Below are positions 22,131 to 32,248 of a stretch of DNA of 64,000 nucleotides, one piece after another. Under the pieces are notes generated by a model. It had not been told where the DNA came from. It saw only the letters and a list, made by a program, of their open reading frames with translations, and ran no database searches. The DNA lies in NCBI GenBank assembly GCA_963377175.1, contig CAUJNA010002780.1:605337-669336 (forward strand), in the 5' to 3' direction. Made by a program: the position numbers and the translations under genes. Each line of letters opens with the position of its first letter. Position 1 is the stretch's first letter. Source of the DNA: Effrenium voratum (Eukaryota > Sar > Dinophyceae > Suessiales > Symbiodiniaceae).

Positions 22131-22376
22131 CAAAACAGACACAACTTTCTTTTGACCTTTTACACCGAAAGCGTATGATTGGCTTCTTGGCCTTACGTGC
22201 CGTAGCCATATTTGAAAATGCCGTAGCCCTGTATTGTTACAACGATTCATCCAATTTTGGCGCGGATGATTTGTCTTGTGAGCAAAATGGAAAACAGTCT
22301 GTACTGATTCTGTGAGATACCTAGATGTATCGAAAGGTGATGCACAACGCTATGTACATGCGGGACGAATGTGAAA

Positions 22377-23801
22377 CTATTGATCTCTCACTGAATAGTC
22401 TTGTTGGCGGTGAGGATCAATCTGGTTGTAGTTCGTAGTGCTGATCGTGTGAATCTTCTTGGTCGGTCGAATGAGTGCCAAAGGTGGCTGCTTCATCAAG
22501 TGATCAGCGGTACCACCGACGGCTGCTGTCGGATTGACTGCCATAGTCTCCATAATCATTCCAGGTCGAGTCGCCATAGTCTTTCCATTGCTTTGGATTG
22601 CCCCGGTACTGCTTGTGCGTTGCCTGGCGGCAGATCTGCTGCGGATATATACCATCAGCGGACTGTGCGAGTCGGAATCTTGTTGGCCATTCATGAACAT
22701 ATCGTTGTTCATGCGCTTGAAGCGTTCCGCGGATGAGACCAGATAGTCGAAAATGGCAGACGTTGGGTCGTTCCGCATAGCTTCCAGTTGTTCATCGCTC
22801 TTGGCGTTCATCTCTTCCTTCCGGAAAACCTTCTGGATATTCGTTTTGCCCCATCCAAACACGAATGTCATCATCACATCTGGGAATGTTCGGTCATACC
22901 CTGATCCAGTCTTCATGTGTAGGTGATGACGGACAATGGATTTTAGGGTGCATGAACTCTCCATTGCATACTCCATTCTGTCCACGAGTGGCAGATTCTC
23001 CGTCTCATTCCACAATCTCTGATATGCCTTCATGAGGATATTCCGTGCTGCTCCATGGCTGATGGAGGGATGAATGTGGGAAACTCCAATGGTAGCAAAC
23101 GGGAGGTCTGCCCTCGTTACGTGGCGGCTGTCAAACTCGAGGAGTGATTTGTTGGATGATTTTGGGAGCATACCACGATACTCATCACTCTGCTCGATGT
23201 GGAGAACGACAATCTCTTTGTTACGTCCGTGTCCTTGGACAATGGTTCGTGTTGGCAATCTCGGTCCGATGTACTTCTTGGACTCAGTAAACACGGATGG
23301 TCCCGTAGTTGCCAAACAGTCCGAGGTCGGAATGTCGTATTCAGGATCAGTGCAATTTTCCTCGGTTCCGAAGAAACATCTGAACATCCCGAATGTGGTT
23401 CCCCAATTCTGACTCTTTGTGGAAATGTGTCTCGCCAATAGTTCCACTCTTGCGGAAGGTCCGCCGCGGACAAAGCATGCAATTGGTCTGGATGACCGTT
23501 GCTTGATTTCGATGCCCTTGTACCCGAATCGGATGAACGTCTTGATGAGTTCTCTGGATTTATCATCTTGAGGACTGAGGAATGCGTCTGCTTCATTGAG
23601 GCATAAGATGTGTGCGCTATTCTGCATCATCATCTTCACGATTGGTCGGTCCTTCCTCGCCATGTTGTACACCTCCCTGCCGTCTAGCTTTGGGTTCCTC
23701 GTGAGGTTTCCATGGTTCATAGTAAGCACGTTGATCGTCAGGGATGAGGTGAACTCATGTGTCTTGAGAATGTCCACAGGGGGACGGTCGGTCGGCTGCA
23801 T
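22377..23801 (-). CDS. Endonuclease/exonuclease/phosphatase-like protein in the 3' part of the copia element
   Basis: A 474-codon intact ORF, the last in the element. Residues 21-33 (LTINVLTMNHGNL) and 62-74 (SAHILCLNEADAF) resemble the first strand with Asn and the D/H-I-L-x-L-x-E strand of the EEP (APE1-like) nuclease fold. A later strand, IGVSHIHPS (238-246), could be the family's internal V-x-x-H strand, and R253-N254 may follow it. A canonical terminal S-D-H was not seen; the C-terminal 120 residues are low-complexity. EEP proteins cleave DNA or RNA phosphodiesters or phosphate esters. Similarity is partial, so activity is inference. It starts about 50 bp after the Tpt1-like ORF stops and ends 245 bp before the 3' LTR. 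Confidence 0.5.
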   Translation of the reverse strand: MQPTDRPPVDILKTHEFTSSLTINVLTMNHGNLTRNPKLDGREVYNMARKDRPIVKMMMQNSAHILCLNEADAFLSPQDDKSRELIKTFIRFGYKGIEIKQRSSRPIACFVRGGPSARVELLARHISTKSQNWGTTFGMFRCFFGTEENCTDPEYDIPTSDCLATTGPSVFTESKKYIGPRLPTRTIVQGHGRNKEIVVLHIEQSDEYRGMLPKSSNKSLLEFDSRHVTRADLPFATIGVSHIHPSISHGAARNILMKAYQRLWNETENLPLVDRMEYAMESSCTLKSIVRHHLHMKTGSGYDRTFPDVMMTFVFGWGKTNIQKVFRKEEMNAKSDEQLEAMRNDPTSAIFDYLVSSAERFKRMNNDMFMNGQQDSDSHSPLMVYIRSRSAARQRTSSTGAIQSNGKTMATRPGMIMETMAVNPTAAVGGTADHLMKQPPLALIRPTKKIHTISTTNYNQIDPHRQQDYSVRDQ

Positions 23802-23849
23802 CAGCGATCCCAGGATATATCGGCAAATGCTCGGATGATTTCCGGGTCG

Positions 23850-24824
23850 TCATGTGACCTTCAATCCAAGTGGAAGCTTAATAGGATATCCGGATATTGG
23901 CTGTGCATTCCTGTACTCGTCCATGGTGGGACATTCTCCTCGATGGCGGAAGAAAAACTCTTCTTCTCCGAGATTGACATCAGGATCAACGTGTGCCAAT
24001 GAGGCTCTCTCGCATTCTGTCAATCTGGGATGAGCTCTCCTTGGATCCTTGTTGTACTTCTCCATGAAGCGGAGGAAGTTCTTTTTGGTTTCCACGAGCT
24101 CTTCCTCGGCGTCCTTCTTGCTCATTTCTATTTCGAGGTAGGTTTCATTGAGTTCCTGGATGAACTCGTCTAAGTTCTCGGAATTGCGATACTCCATGGT
24201 GACGTTTGGTTTGACGGATCTCTCCCCGGAGGGTTCACTGTTCTCCTCTTCAACTTCGCCTTGATCGGTGGAGCGCCGTCGCTTCTTGGTCTCTGAGGAA
24301 GTATCTTTTTCCTTGCTGCGCTTATCGGAATTTACATGGCTGAAGAAAGCATCGGCGAATTCACGGATCTTGTCGTCGTACATCTCAACATCTTCACGAC
24401 TGAGAAGCTTCTTCATGATCCAGTTGTTGCTCATCATGGTGCTACCATCAGGTTCATATGCTGCAACAATATTCTTCGCCTTGATGGTTTGTTCTGTCAG
24501 CGCTGTTCGCTCTTCGGAGAGTCGGACGCCATAGTCCTGGTCCTTGAGGAATGCAAGGATCAACAGTGCATCTCTTCCTGCTGGCACATGTGTGAGCGCT
24601 GCTTCTGACTCGTCATCGTCGAGGATAACGTCGTCGATGCGTGCCATGTGGACGTGCATTCTCCCCGAAGGGTTTGACTGGGATTTCCCAGATCTGAGCC
24701 CGTTCTCTATGATGCTGATGACTTGATTTCCATGGGTTGCATGGAACATAAAAGTGATGGGCTTCTTCGCGAACGGCTTGATCTTTCTCTCTTCTTCAAT
24801 GGATGGTGGCGCCGGCCTTCGCAT
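23850..24824 (-). CDS. Tpt1/KptA-like RNA 2'-phosphotransferase domain, C-terminal half
   Basis: A 324-codon ORF. Residues 23-63 read ITFMFHATHG, SIIENGL and GRMHVHMA, matching the H-G-T...I-L-x-x-G-L...R-x-H-V-H-x-A signature of Tpt1/KptA, whose C-terminal half has the ADP-ribosyltransferase fold. Residues 80-120 (PAGRDALLIL...RTALT) follow the family's next strands. Tpt1 removes the 2'-phosphate left by tRNA ligation using NAD+. The N-terminal half, with the R-x-N-x-G-H motif, lies just upstream in another frame at 24,981-25,475, so the gene is frameshifted or mis-joined. Residues 150-260 are charged and probably coiled. Placement after RNase H inside an LTR element is unusual. Role in the element is unknown. 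Confidence 0.65.
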   Translation of the reverse strand: MRRPAPPSIEEERKIKPFAKKPITFMFHATHGNQVISIIENGLRSGKSQSNPSGRMHVHMARIDDVILDDDESEAALTHVPAGRDALLILAFLKDQDYGVRLSEERTALTEQTIKAKNIVAAYEPDGSTMMSNNWIMKKLLSREDVEMYDDKIREFADAFFSHVNSDKRSKEKDTSSETKKRRRSTDQGEVEEENSEPSGERSVKPNVTMEYRNSENLDEFIQELNETYLEIEMSKKDAEEELVETKKNFLRFMEKYNKDPRRAHPRLTECERASLAHVDPDVNLGEEEFFFRHRGECPTMDEYRNAQPISGYPIKLPLGLKVT

Positions 24825-24980
24825 TCGGTATTTTGCCTGAGCTGTGCCTTCGTCTTCATGGGGCGAATCTGATCTTGACGGATGTGGACTTGGAGGAATG
24901 GATTCCGTCGGAAGGTCATAGTCCGGTTCTTCTTGGCGACGCTCACTCTGCTGCTCGGAGTACAGGGGTCGTCCAAAAGA

Positions 24981-25475
24981 TTAGAGATCGACTTGTCGTG
25001 TATGACCGCTGTTGCATCTCACGTAGAACTCCATGTCGGGGTCATTGAGGAATTCCTTGCCATTAGTAGGCCGGAGTGCATCGTATGCGGGTCTCGTGGT
25101 GAGTTTGTCGATCCATCGATTTCTTGGAACAATTTCTCCCCTTGCCTTGCGCTCCTTGTGTGGCCCGTCCACGGATGGATACACGAACGCAATCTCGAAA
25201 CGTGACTTTCCATAGTTCAGGAACATAGCCATCAAGAGAAGTCCTGGCTTGTTTCCAATGAAACTCCTGGCATGTGTTATGCAGGTCAATGCATCGTGGA
25301 GCTCAACGGATCCATCAGAACCCATGTCCACCTGTCGTTTGCATTCCTTATGGATGCCATGCCATGGATCATGTCGAAGACATCCGGAAAACAGTCTGCT
25401 CATTCTCTCGCTTCGCCAGAGATGAGGTCGGTGATCCGTTTTGGCTTGGATGGATCCATGTTGAAGTACTTGCAA
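24981..25475 (-). pseudogene. Tpt1/KptA-like domain, N-terminal half (out of frame with the rest)
   Basis: A 164-codon open stretch ending in DMEFYVRCNSGHTRQVDL. Tpt1/KptA proteins have I-R-A-N-Q-G-H-S at this point, directly before the HGT half, so R, N and GH are conserved. The preceding NRWIDKLTTRP fits the winged-helix D-G-W-V segment. The first 45 codons overlap the upstream acidic ORF in another frame. A stop then separates it from the HAT/HVH half at 24,824, with about 50 intervening codons that have no equivalent in the standard enzyme. Confidence 0.5.
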
Positions 25476-26511
25476 ACCTGTTCAACATTCTGGACGGTCT
25501 TCTCGAGATCAATGAAGCTGTTGTGACACACCATCGGGATGATGTCGGTTCCGTAAACTTCAGGCTGAGCATTGGTGTAGCAGCAAATGCTGTAGACCTT
25601 CTTGATGAAGTCCATGTATTGTTTCTCTGCGTGAGGGCCTTCACCTTGAAGCGTTGGCCGCCAATAGTCTTGAATCTGGCCTTCAGCCAGAACACCCTGC
25701 CTCCAGGCGGTCGTTCATGCTCAGGAATGAAGTGGAAATCCGGATTCATTTCGAGGATGGTTGAGCACTCCTTGTAGTTTTCGTGCGCGAACTTGAGGAA
25801 TTTAGAATTCCCGAAAGGTCCTGGGTGTACGGATGCCCTCTGGAGGCTGATGTCGGTATCTGATCCATCTGGTACATGCCACCGGTCGTTGGATGTGAGA
25901 GTTGGCCGCATCGCTGGTCGCCTTGGAAGTGCAGGTCGGTCACCAGGATGATTGTCGGATTCTGTCTCCTCATCCAGGATGTTCTTTGGTGCTGGCTTGA
26001 CCTTTGACACAAGCCTCAATGTCGGTGGTGGTGACTTTGGAACCAGTTTTGGATGTGGCATCGCCTTCGACGTCGGCCTTCCTGCGAGAGGTTGCTCTTC
26101 CTCATCCGAATCATCGTCGTTGTCGGAATCTGGGTCGTAATCAACCTGCTCCATGTTGACATTCTCTGGTTGTTGAGAGGCGGATGGATTCTCACCGGCG
26201 ACCTGCTCCATGGGGCAGTCGGATGTCTCATCTTCCTCATCACGAGCAGGGGATTCCTTCAACGGAGATGCCCGTCTCTTCACCAGCGGCTTCGGCAAAG
26301 GAGCCGTGGTGTTGGATCGTCCGAAGATCATGTTGAGAACCGGCATGTCTTCGAGGTGATCAGGCATACACGATTGCAAAGGTCGGAATGGTTGTAAACC
26401 GAAAGTGGCTGCGGATGCAGACACATATTTCTTGAGATTCAAAATGGGCCAAGTGCTAAAACACGCACCACGGATTTGAGGAATTGAAAATGTGCAAAAT
26501 GAAAAACTCAT
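25369..26511 (-). CDS. Acidic low-complexity ORF of the copia element, frame-broken near its end
   Basis: A 380-codon ORF. Residues about 75-190 are Glu/Asp/Pro/Ser-rich. Residues about 215-290 look folded (GPFGNSKFLKFAHENYKEC, RVFWLKARFKTIGGQRFKV). After about 25,630 the better protein-like reading moves to another frame (25,400-25,615, IIPMVCHNSFIDLEKTVQNV), which then leads into the Tpt1-like stretch at 25,475. It probably represents the N-terminal part of one long 3' ORF with the Tpt1-like domain, now broken by frameshifts. No domain was recognised. Confidence 0.4.
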   Translation of the reverse strand: MSFSFCTFSIPQIRGACFSTWPILNLKKYVSASAATFGLQPFRPLQSCMPDHLEDMPVLNMIFGRSNTTAPLPKPLVKRRASPLKESPARDEEDETSDCPMEQVAGENPSASQQPENVNMEQVDYDPDSDNDDDSDEEEQPLAGRPTSKAMPHPKLVPKSPPPTLRLVSKVKPAPKNILDEETESDNHPGDRPALPRRPAMRPTLTSNDRWHVPDGSDTDISLQRASVHPGPFGNSKFLKFAHENYKECSTILEMNPDFHFIPEHERPPGGRVFWLKARFKTIGGQRFKVKALTQRNNTWTSSRRSTAFAATPMLSLKFTEPTSSRWCVTTASLISRRPSRMLNRFASTSTWIHPSQNGSPTSSLAKRENEQTVFRMSST

Positions 26512-26536
26512 GCATCAGAATTCGTGGACATGCGGA

Positions 26537-26932
26537 TCATGCCCAGGTTCCCCAATAAGCAAACATGGATTCTGCTACACCGACTCCTGCAAAGGCAACG
26601 ATGTCGGGTCCGTGCTTCGTATTGTGTGCTAGCCACTCAACCAAAAATGCCTTGTTCTGCAACATAGTACGGAAGGGTGGACGTGCATCAACATTCAAGA
26701 GATTGCCAGTGAGGACGGCCTTGATGAGCTCGTCTGCCTTAGCTGAATGCTTTGTCAGCGAATCTGCCAGGCAATCTTCACTCCGTACATGCGCAAGGTC
26801 ATGCATCTGTCCACTGTTGCTTTCCTTTCTCAACATTTGGATCAAATGCATTGTCTCTTTCTGTTCCGGTTGATGTGTTGTGGACCGATGCTGTGGTGAC
26901 AAGATTATTCGCATCAGTGCGGATGTGTACAT
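26537..26932 (-). pseudogene. Copia RNase H tail
   Basis: A 131-codon open stretch in a different frame from the main RNase H. It contains DLAHVRSEDCLADSLTKHSAK, the end of copia-type RNase H domains (W/H-V-x-x-x-x-x-L-A-D-x-L-T-K). After it come a few dozen residues with a short hydrophobic end. The change of frame near 26,800-26,930 marks a frameshift. Confidence 0.7.
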
Positions 26933-27734
26933 CTGCGATTTCGCCTCTGATGTCCGACCAGGGACCGCGAAGAAATAATGCTGAACCGTAACAACGCATC
27001 AATTCTGCAACAGTTGTGGACATGGTTGTTGCGGTGATCTTGTGCGTCTCATAGTCGACCAATGAACCTCTCGAGTTCGATGAGCCCTGGCGAAGATCTC
27101 TTTGTTCTGCGAGAAATATAACACGCGCACGTTGGCATGACTTATCTTCATTGTTGCGATAGGATGCATCTGGAAAACCAACTATGCGTGTCTTGCCACG
27201 AAGGGGCCAGAATCTCATACTAAGCGAAATGCTTTTGATGGTTCTGACTGTCTTATTAATGGCGCGAACGTCCTCAATGGTCGGTGAAGATGCCTTGAAC
27301 TGCGTTCGCGATTGTAACCAATTGATCTGACCTAGGACACTTCTGTATGCAGTATGCATTTGTGGAGTAAGAGGAGTGTCGTCCTTCAGGCACTTGTCAA
27401 AAGTGATCTCCTGAAGTTCGTCAATGGCAACGTTCTGATGGACATTGATGTACCAGCCATGCTTGTCATCTTGCTTCCATTGGATGCGTTGCCCTACGAA
27501 GAGGCAATCATTTTTGTCTTCGGAACCAACTTGAAAGTCCTTGCGAAGTCGTCCCATGATTTCCTTCTCGAACACATCATCACCCGTCATAAGAAGATCA
27601 TCAACATGAAGAAGGTAATCAACTGCTCCTTCGAGATCGAAAGTATTGGATGACTTCTTTTCACTCACCAGTGCGGGCTTCGGAAGCTGCTTGCCGTAGT
27701 ATACATATGTACAACGGTCTGCCCTGGTTGGCAC
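26799..27734 (-). pseudogene. Copia reverse transcriptase (catalytic HVDD) and RNase H
   Basis: A 311-codon stretch. YLLHVDDLLMTGDD near residue 40 is the copia-type Y-x-D-D box with both Asp kept. LGQINWLQSRTQFKAS near 135 is the connection (L-x-Y-L-x-x-x-T-R-P-D equivalent). RNase H starts at GFPDASYRNNED with the first Asp; the later Glu (AELMRCYG) and Asp (HIRTDANNLV) are present. The upstream RT part is in another frame (27,665-28,391). Confidence 0.8.
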
Positions 27735-28391
27735 CAGTCATCAAGGATGTTCCACCATCTGCGGGGCGCGTCATTTAGCCAGTAGGCAGGCTTCTTCATG
27801 CGCGCATCAATGTGTGGTGGATATCCCATTTCAGGAGGGATCTGACAAATGATGTCACGAGTCTGATCGTATGCTTCGCCTTGGAGGAACGCTGTCTTCA
27901 AATCCATGTGAAATATATTCCAGCCCTTATTTGCGGCTGCTTGGATTGCAAGGCGGAAGCCACTCCTGGATGCAGCAGGACTATCTGTCTGCTGATCATT
28001 CTTCTGCTTGTCGTGGAAGCCCCGGAGGACCCAGCAAGCCTTGGTCTTCAGGAAGTTACCATCCTTGTCTTGCTTTAGGGTAAGGACCCAGCGACCAGTG
28101 ACCCAGTTCCTGACCTGAATCTTGCGTGTCGACCAAGCCGAACACTTCGTTATGAAGCCAAGATTTGCACTCAAGCTGCTTGGCTTCAAGGAATTGCTTC
28201 TGATAAGCCTTTATTTCAGTGGCTGTCGCTTCCTTCCGCTTTTTGCCAATAAGTGCGGATGTGGATGAAGCCTTCAAGGATTCTTGCTTGGATGAGTACA
28301 AAACTAAGAGTGCACGGTCATCGTCGGTCATGTTCTTGCATAACTGGTCCACATGATTCTGATCTGTGTATTTCTGATGAGGAATCCGCAT
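27665..28391 (-). pseudogene. Copia reverse transcriptase, N-terminal part, frameshifted
   Basis: Two overlapping open stretches (28,056-28,391 and 27,665-28,189). Together they read the copia RT start: EAKQLECKSWLHNEV, then RWVLTLKQDKDGNFLKTKACWVLRGF, and motif A WNIFHMDLKTAFLQGE (copia consensus W-x-x-x-Q-L-D-V-x-x-A-F-L-x-G). PAYWLNDAPRRWW matches the Y-G-L-x-x-A-P-R-x-W box. Frame changes occur near 28,100 and 27,700, so no full-length RT can be made. Confidence 0.8.
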
Positions 28392-28503
28392 CGGGGCGAT
28401 GGGTTGAAGGTCCCTTTCACACGTCCAAGAAGGACAGGGTTTCCTTCAATATCTCTCGGAACCGTAAAGGATCCAGTGTTCGCACCGATCTTCTGCTCAG
28501 CTG

Positions 28504-28959
28504 TCATGAGTGACCAATGTGCTTCATCAAGAACGAGATCAGCTTGGTGATCATCGCAAAATGAGAGTCTTCTGATTCTCCATCTTCCTGGTCAGTGTAT
28601 CTCATGGTTCTCTCTGAACTTCCAGTGCCGGATGAGGTTGGAACATGAGGGATCAGTTCTTCCTCACTTTCATATTGTACCGGCAAATTTGCTGGATTGT
28701 TCGGATTGTAATTGGATGAAGATGCAAGTTCATTTCTGGGAGAATGCTCAGGTGACTCATCATTGTCATCTGGCGTCTTCTTCTTCTTCCCAGTCTTCTG
28801 CTTCTTGGATGGACTGCCAGTCGTTTCTTCTTGCTCAAGTGTTGGCAGTTCAAGATCTTCATCATGGTCTTCTTCTTCGGGATTTGTTAGAATCGCAGGT
28901 GGTGAAGGTACCACGACAGTCGGGCGAATTGGCTGAGATGATTGCGACTGTGACGGCAA
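28504..28959 (-). CDS. Acidic linker region of the copia polyprotein
   Basis: A 151-codon open stretch rich in Glu, Asp, Ser and Pro with a basic KKQKTGKKKK block near the middle. It lies between the methyltransferase-like region and RT, the place of the variable linker in copia polyproteins. No domain recognised. Confidence 0.45.
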   Translation of the reverse strand: MPSQSQSSQPIRPTVVVPSPPAILTNPEEEDHDEDLELPTLEQEETTGSPSKKQKTGKKKKTPDDNDESPEHSPRNELASSSNYNPNNPANLPVQYESEEELIPHVPTSSGTGSSERTMRYTDQEDGESEDSHFAMITKLISFLMKHIGHS

Positions 28960-29095
28960 AGAGACATCACCCCCCAGTCGATTGAGTCCGCCTGAGGATG
29001 AAATGGACTGTTTATCTCATCCGCCAGGTTTGTCGTGCGCTGGATCCACTGGACTGTTTGGTGACACACTTCGTGGTGCTGGCGGCATGGGATGA

Positions 29096-31438
29096 TCAGG
29101 CTGATGGAGGACCCGGAGGAGGATCTGACATGCGCTCGTCCGGTGGAGTTGGAGGTCTTGGATCAGGCATGGGATGGTCCGGTTGATCAGGCGGCTGCTG
29201 TGTGTCAGGTTGTTGAGGTGCATCCGTAGGATCCGATGGATCCGTCTCGATGGGCATCGGCCTGATAGCCGGCGCATCTGAGAATGACTGATGAACGGAT
29301 GAAAACATCACAGCGCGCCAAGTCTTCGGATCATAATTCTCCCAATCGCATTTGGACGCAGGCAAGACCCAAATCCTATTCAGCTGATCAGGCTGCCAGA
29401 AGGATATGATCGCATCGTCCGGAGGTGACGTAATTGGCATGTTGATGCCGATGGTGTGGACGAACGCTGCGCACGCATCGTGCTGAGTGGATAAGACGCA
29501 CAATTGTCTCAACTTCTTGCAACCATTCCACATGTTCTGACATCGCCAGTCATTAGGATCTTGATTGAAGATATCGATTTCAGTCCCCGGTGGGTACTGC
29601 TTCATCGTCTTCTGAAACTTCTGGACTAGCGGATCTTGGATGACCAATGGTTGAACGTCCGTATTGAACGGGAGGTCCTGAACTCTGACCGCAAGACTGC
29701 TGCTGGTCATGTTGAACTCCTTGTCAATGGCTTCCATCTCCTTTCGCAGGATGTCAACCTGCTTGATGGTGAATGGTTCGAAAAGGTCCTCCAAGAGGTA
29801 CACCTCGTTGTCAAGTGGTTTCACCTTCAAGTGTAGGAGGATGTGCGCGAGATCCTGACAGAACTGGTAGGGATACACCTGTGCCAGTTTGGTCCTGCTT
29901 CCGCAAGTACCAGCATTTCCCTGTAGGGGTTGATGTTCATGCTTGACTGGGCTGGTAGAATTTTTACACCTTCTGAAGATCGGTCTCATTACCTCGGGAA
30001 GTAAACAGTGCATCAAGCTCGTGGGCTTGAGACTTCTGAGTCCGGATTCAGGATCTTTCAGTCCGTATGCACAGAAATGGAAATCTCCCCAGGTCACGGG
30101 TGGATCTGAAAACAATTGCTGCATACAATTCCGATACCATATCTTGGATGTCTGAGGATTTTCAATGATGAAATATCTTCCGTGCTTCGGCTGATATCTC
30201 GCGATGGATGCCACAAACTCAACCGTGGGAAGATAGCGTTTCCGCTTCTCCCAGACTCTTTGTTGGTCTTGTTGGATGTTCTGCATGTTTGACCACGGTC
30301 CACAGACCGGTGCGGATTACATCAGGCGCTTGCTCCCTGGCGATCTCCATGCTACGTCGAATCCGGTGCGGATGTCTACGCGAGTCCCAACCTTAAGACC
30401 TGAGAGTGCACAGCGCTGACTGAATCTGGCACTTCCTGCAAAGATCTCGAGAACGTGGATCTTCCCTTTACGTACACAATTCCAGTGTGCTTGTTCAGGA
30501 ACGGATGTGAGGTCCTCGACGAACATGTTCTCTGCCGGATGAGGTGCTGCAGGCTTGGGAGTTGTCTTTCCCGCGATGCGTAATGGCACTGAGGATTTTG
30601 GCTTAGGAGCTGGTGCGGATAACGCCTTCTTCTTGGTGTCGGCAGAGGGGCCGGTTTGCTCCTTCTGCAAGGATTCTTGCTCTTCTGGCAATAGAAGATC
30701 ACTTCCAGGTTTCTTCGGAGGGATGGTTTCATCCTTTCTGACCTTCGTCATGTTAACCTTGATGAGTCGAGTCCCAAGATCAAGTCCTACCATTGCTCCT
30801 TCAATGGAAATGACTTTTCCTTTTAGCCATATTCCTCCCTTGCTTCCATCGGAACGGATCTTGGATTTGTCTTCCTGCCAGTAAAATACCTTGTCCTTCA
30901 CCTGAAGAGGCTTAGAACTCATTCGGAGATTTTGAGCAAGGTCTCGTCGGATGTCTTCGGATTGACGCGCTTCTTGGAATGCTTGTTTGGACAGCTGCTT
31001 GATCTGGATGGCTGTCATCTCCTCCTCATTCCTGTCAATCGTTAGCTGAGTTGGTGTTGCGACATCGAGTTGGATGAGATCTGCTGGTCGTCCTCCGAAT
31101 GCGAGCTCTAATGGTGTCACACCCGCGTAGGTGACAGTCTGATTCCTGACAGTTGCAGCTGCCTTCACCAGCTGTCTATATGTCACTTTCTTCAGTGTGG
31201 CAGGTGCTGCGCCTGCCCTGGTGGAACTGAGCATGATCTTGAGTTGTGCCTGCAGGAGTCGAACTGCAGCTTCAGCTCGATTTGGCCATGGTGTATTCGG
31301 TCCCAATGATATCGGTGTGATGTCAAGGGATTGATAGAAATGTTCCCATGTCTCAAGTCCTTCTTCATCCTCAACCCAAAAGCCTTCTTCTCCTTCATAT
31401 TCACCTTGTTCGATGATGAAGAATGTGTTGCATCTCAT
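29096..31438 (-). pseudogene. Copia integrase C-terminal part fused to a methyltransferase-like domain (one in-frame stop)
   Basis: One frame from 31,438 to 29,096, interrupted by TAA at 30,317-30,319. The first ~23 codons belong to a gag tail (EGFWVEDEEGLE). Then GPNTPWPNRAEAAVRLL is the end of the integrase core, carrying its Glu, followed by T-P-L-E-L-A-F-G. The two integrase Asp are missing. Near residue 330, VLEIFAGSARFS and TRVDIRTGFDV resemble motifs I and II of C5 methyltransferases. After the stop come APVCGPWSNMQN (a P-C-like loop, motif IV position) and YFIIENPQTSKIW (E-N box). These occur in the right order, but the domain may be a catalytically different or dead relative. The C-terminal 50 residues are Pro/Asp-rich. 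Retroelements with captured DNA methyltransferases are known in dinoflagellates. Confidence 0.6.
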
Positions 31439-31886
31439 AGGAGTGGTTCTCTAGTGAGATGTTTCTCAATGACATTGCACTTGTCAGTCTTTCTCTCTGC
31501 TGATCTGACAATTCACTCTGAATGATGAAAAACTGTGCAATGAGATTATCCCCGAAGGGAAATGCGTCCCGCTGTCTGTCCTGCATTCCCGTGATATACT
31601 GTCTGAGGACTGTTGGATCTTCCTTATTGAGCAGGACTGGAGGCGGTGCTCGAACACCGGCTGCTTGCTGATGTCGACCAATTGTTCTGGCATTTGCGTC
31701 CTGTACGGACTGTCGAAATGATGGGGACTGTGCCGTGAAAACGGGCATCAAGTCCATCCATGCTGCCTTCAATCTCATGAGAAGGATTTCGAATTTTGAG
31801 GTAAAAGTGAGGAACTCTTGGTTCTGCCTTCTATGATTGAAGAAACTGAGGAGCCTGTACAGATACACGTTGGTCGCACCTTTCAA
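31401..31886 (-). pseudogene. Copia gag remnant
   Basis: A 161-codon stretch with YLYRLLSFFNHRRQNQEF, RLKAAWMDLMPVF and FGDNLIAQFFIIQSELSDQQ, the helical capsid pattern of copia gag. A run just upstream in the same frame (YFKNTLKKYFLKGA) suggests the annotated start is internal. No CCHC zinc knuckle remains. The stop lies just past the point where the overlapping frame enters integrase. Confidence 0.6.
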
Positions 31887-32248
31887 AAAGTACTTCTTCA
31901 GCGTGTTCTTGAAGTAGTTGACTCATCAGGATCTTGCAAAAGGTCATTTTGGAGGACTGCCTTCTACATATAGGCATCTCCTGTGAGTCTGTCTGGTCTT
32001 GAGCAGAGGTCCTCTCTTGGGTGCTTCCACCGTAGTGATTGTCACCCAGTCGTCCACGAGTTCTTCACACCTAAACCAGCTGACTTTTCATGGCGGCTGC
32101 TTGGCGGTCATCGATAAATTGAGTGTTTCCTCCGTATAGCCTGTTGGTTTGGCCATACTTGAATAGGCTTCCATGAAGCCTTCTCCATCGGATGACATCT
32201 TCCCTTGGATCTCTGCAGAACGCTCCGCTACCACAAACTGAGGCCCAC

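Noticed and set aside
29720..30286. Independent methyltransferase host gene
   Set aside because: It is in frame with integrase upstream apart from one stop and lies inside the LTRs, so it belongs to the element.
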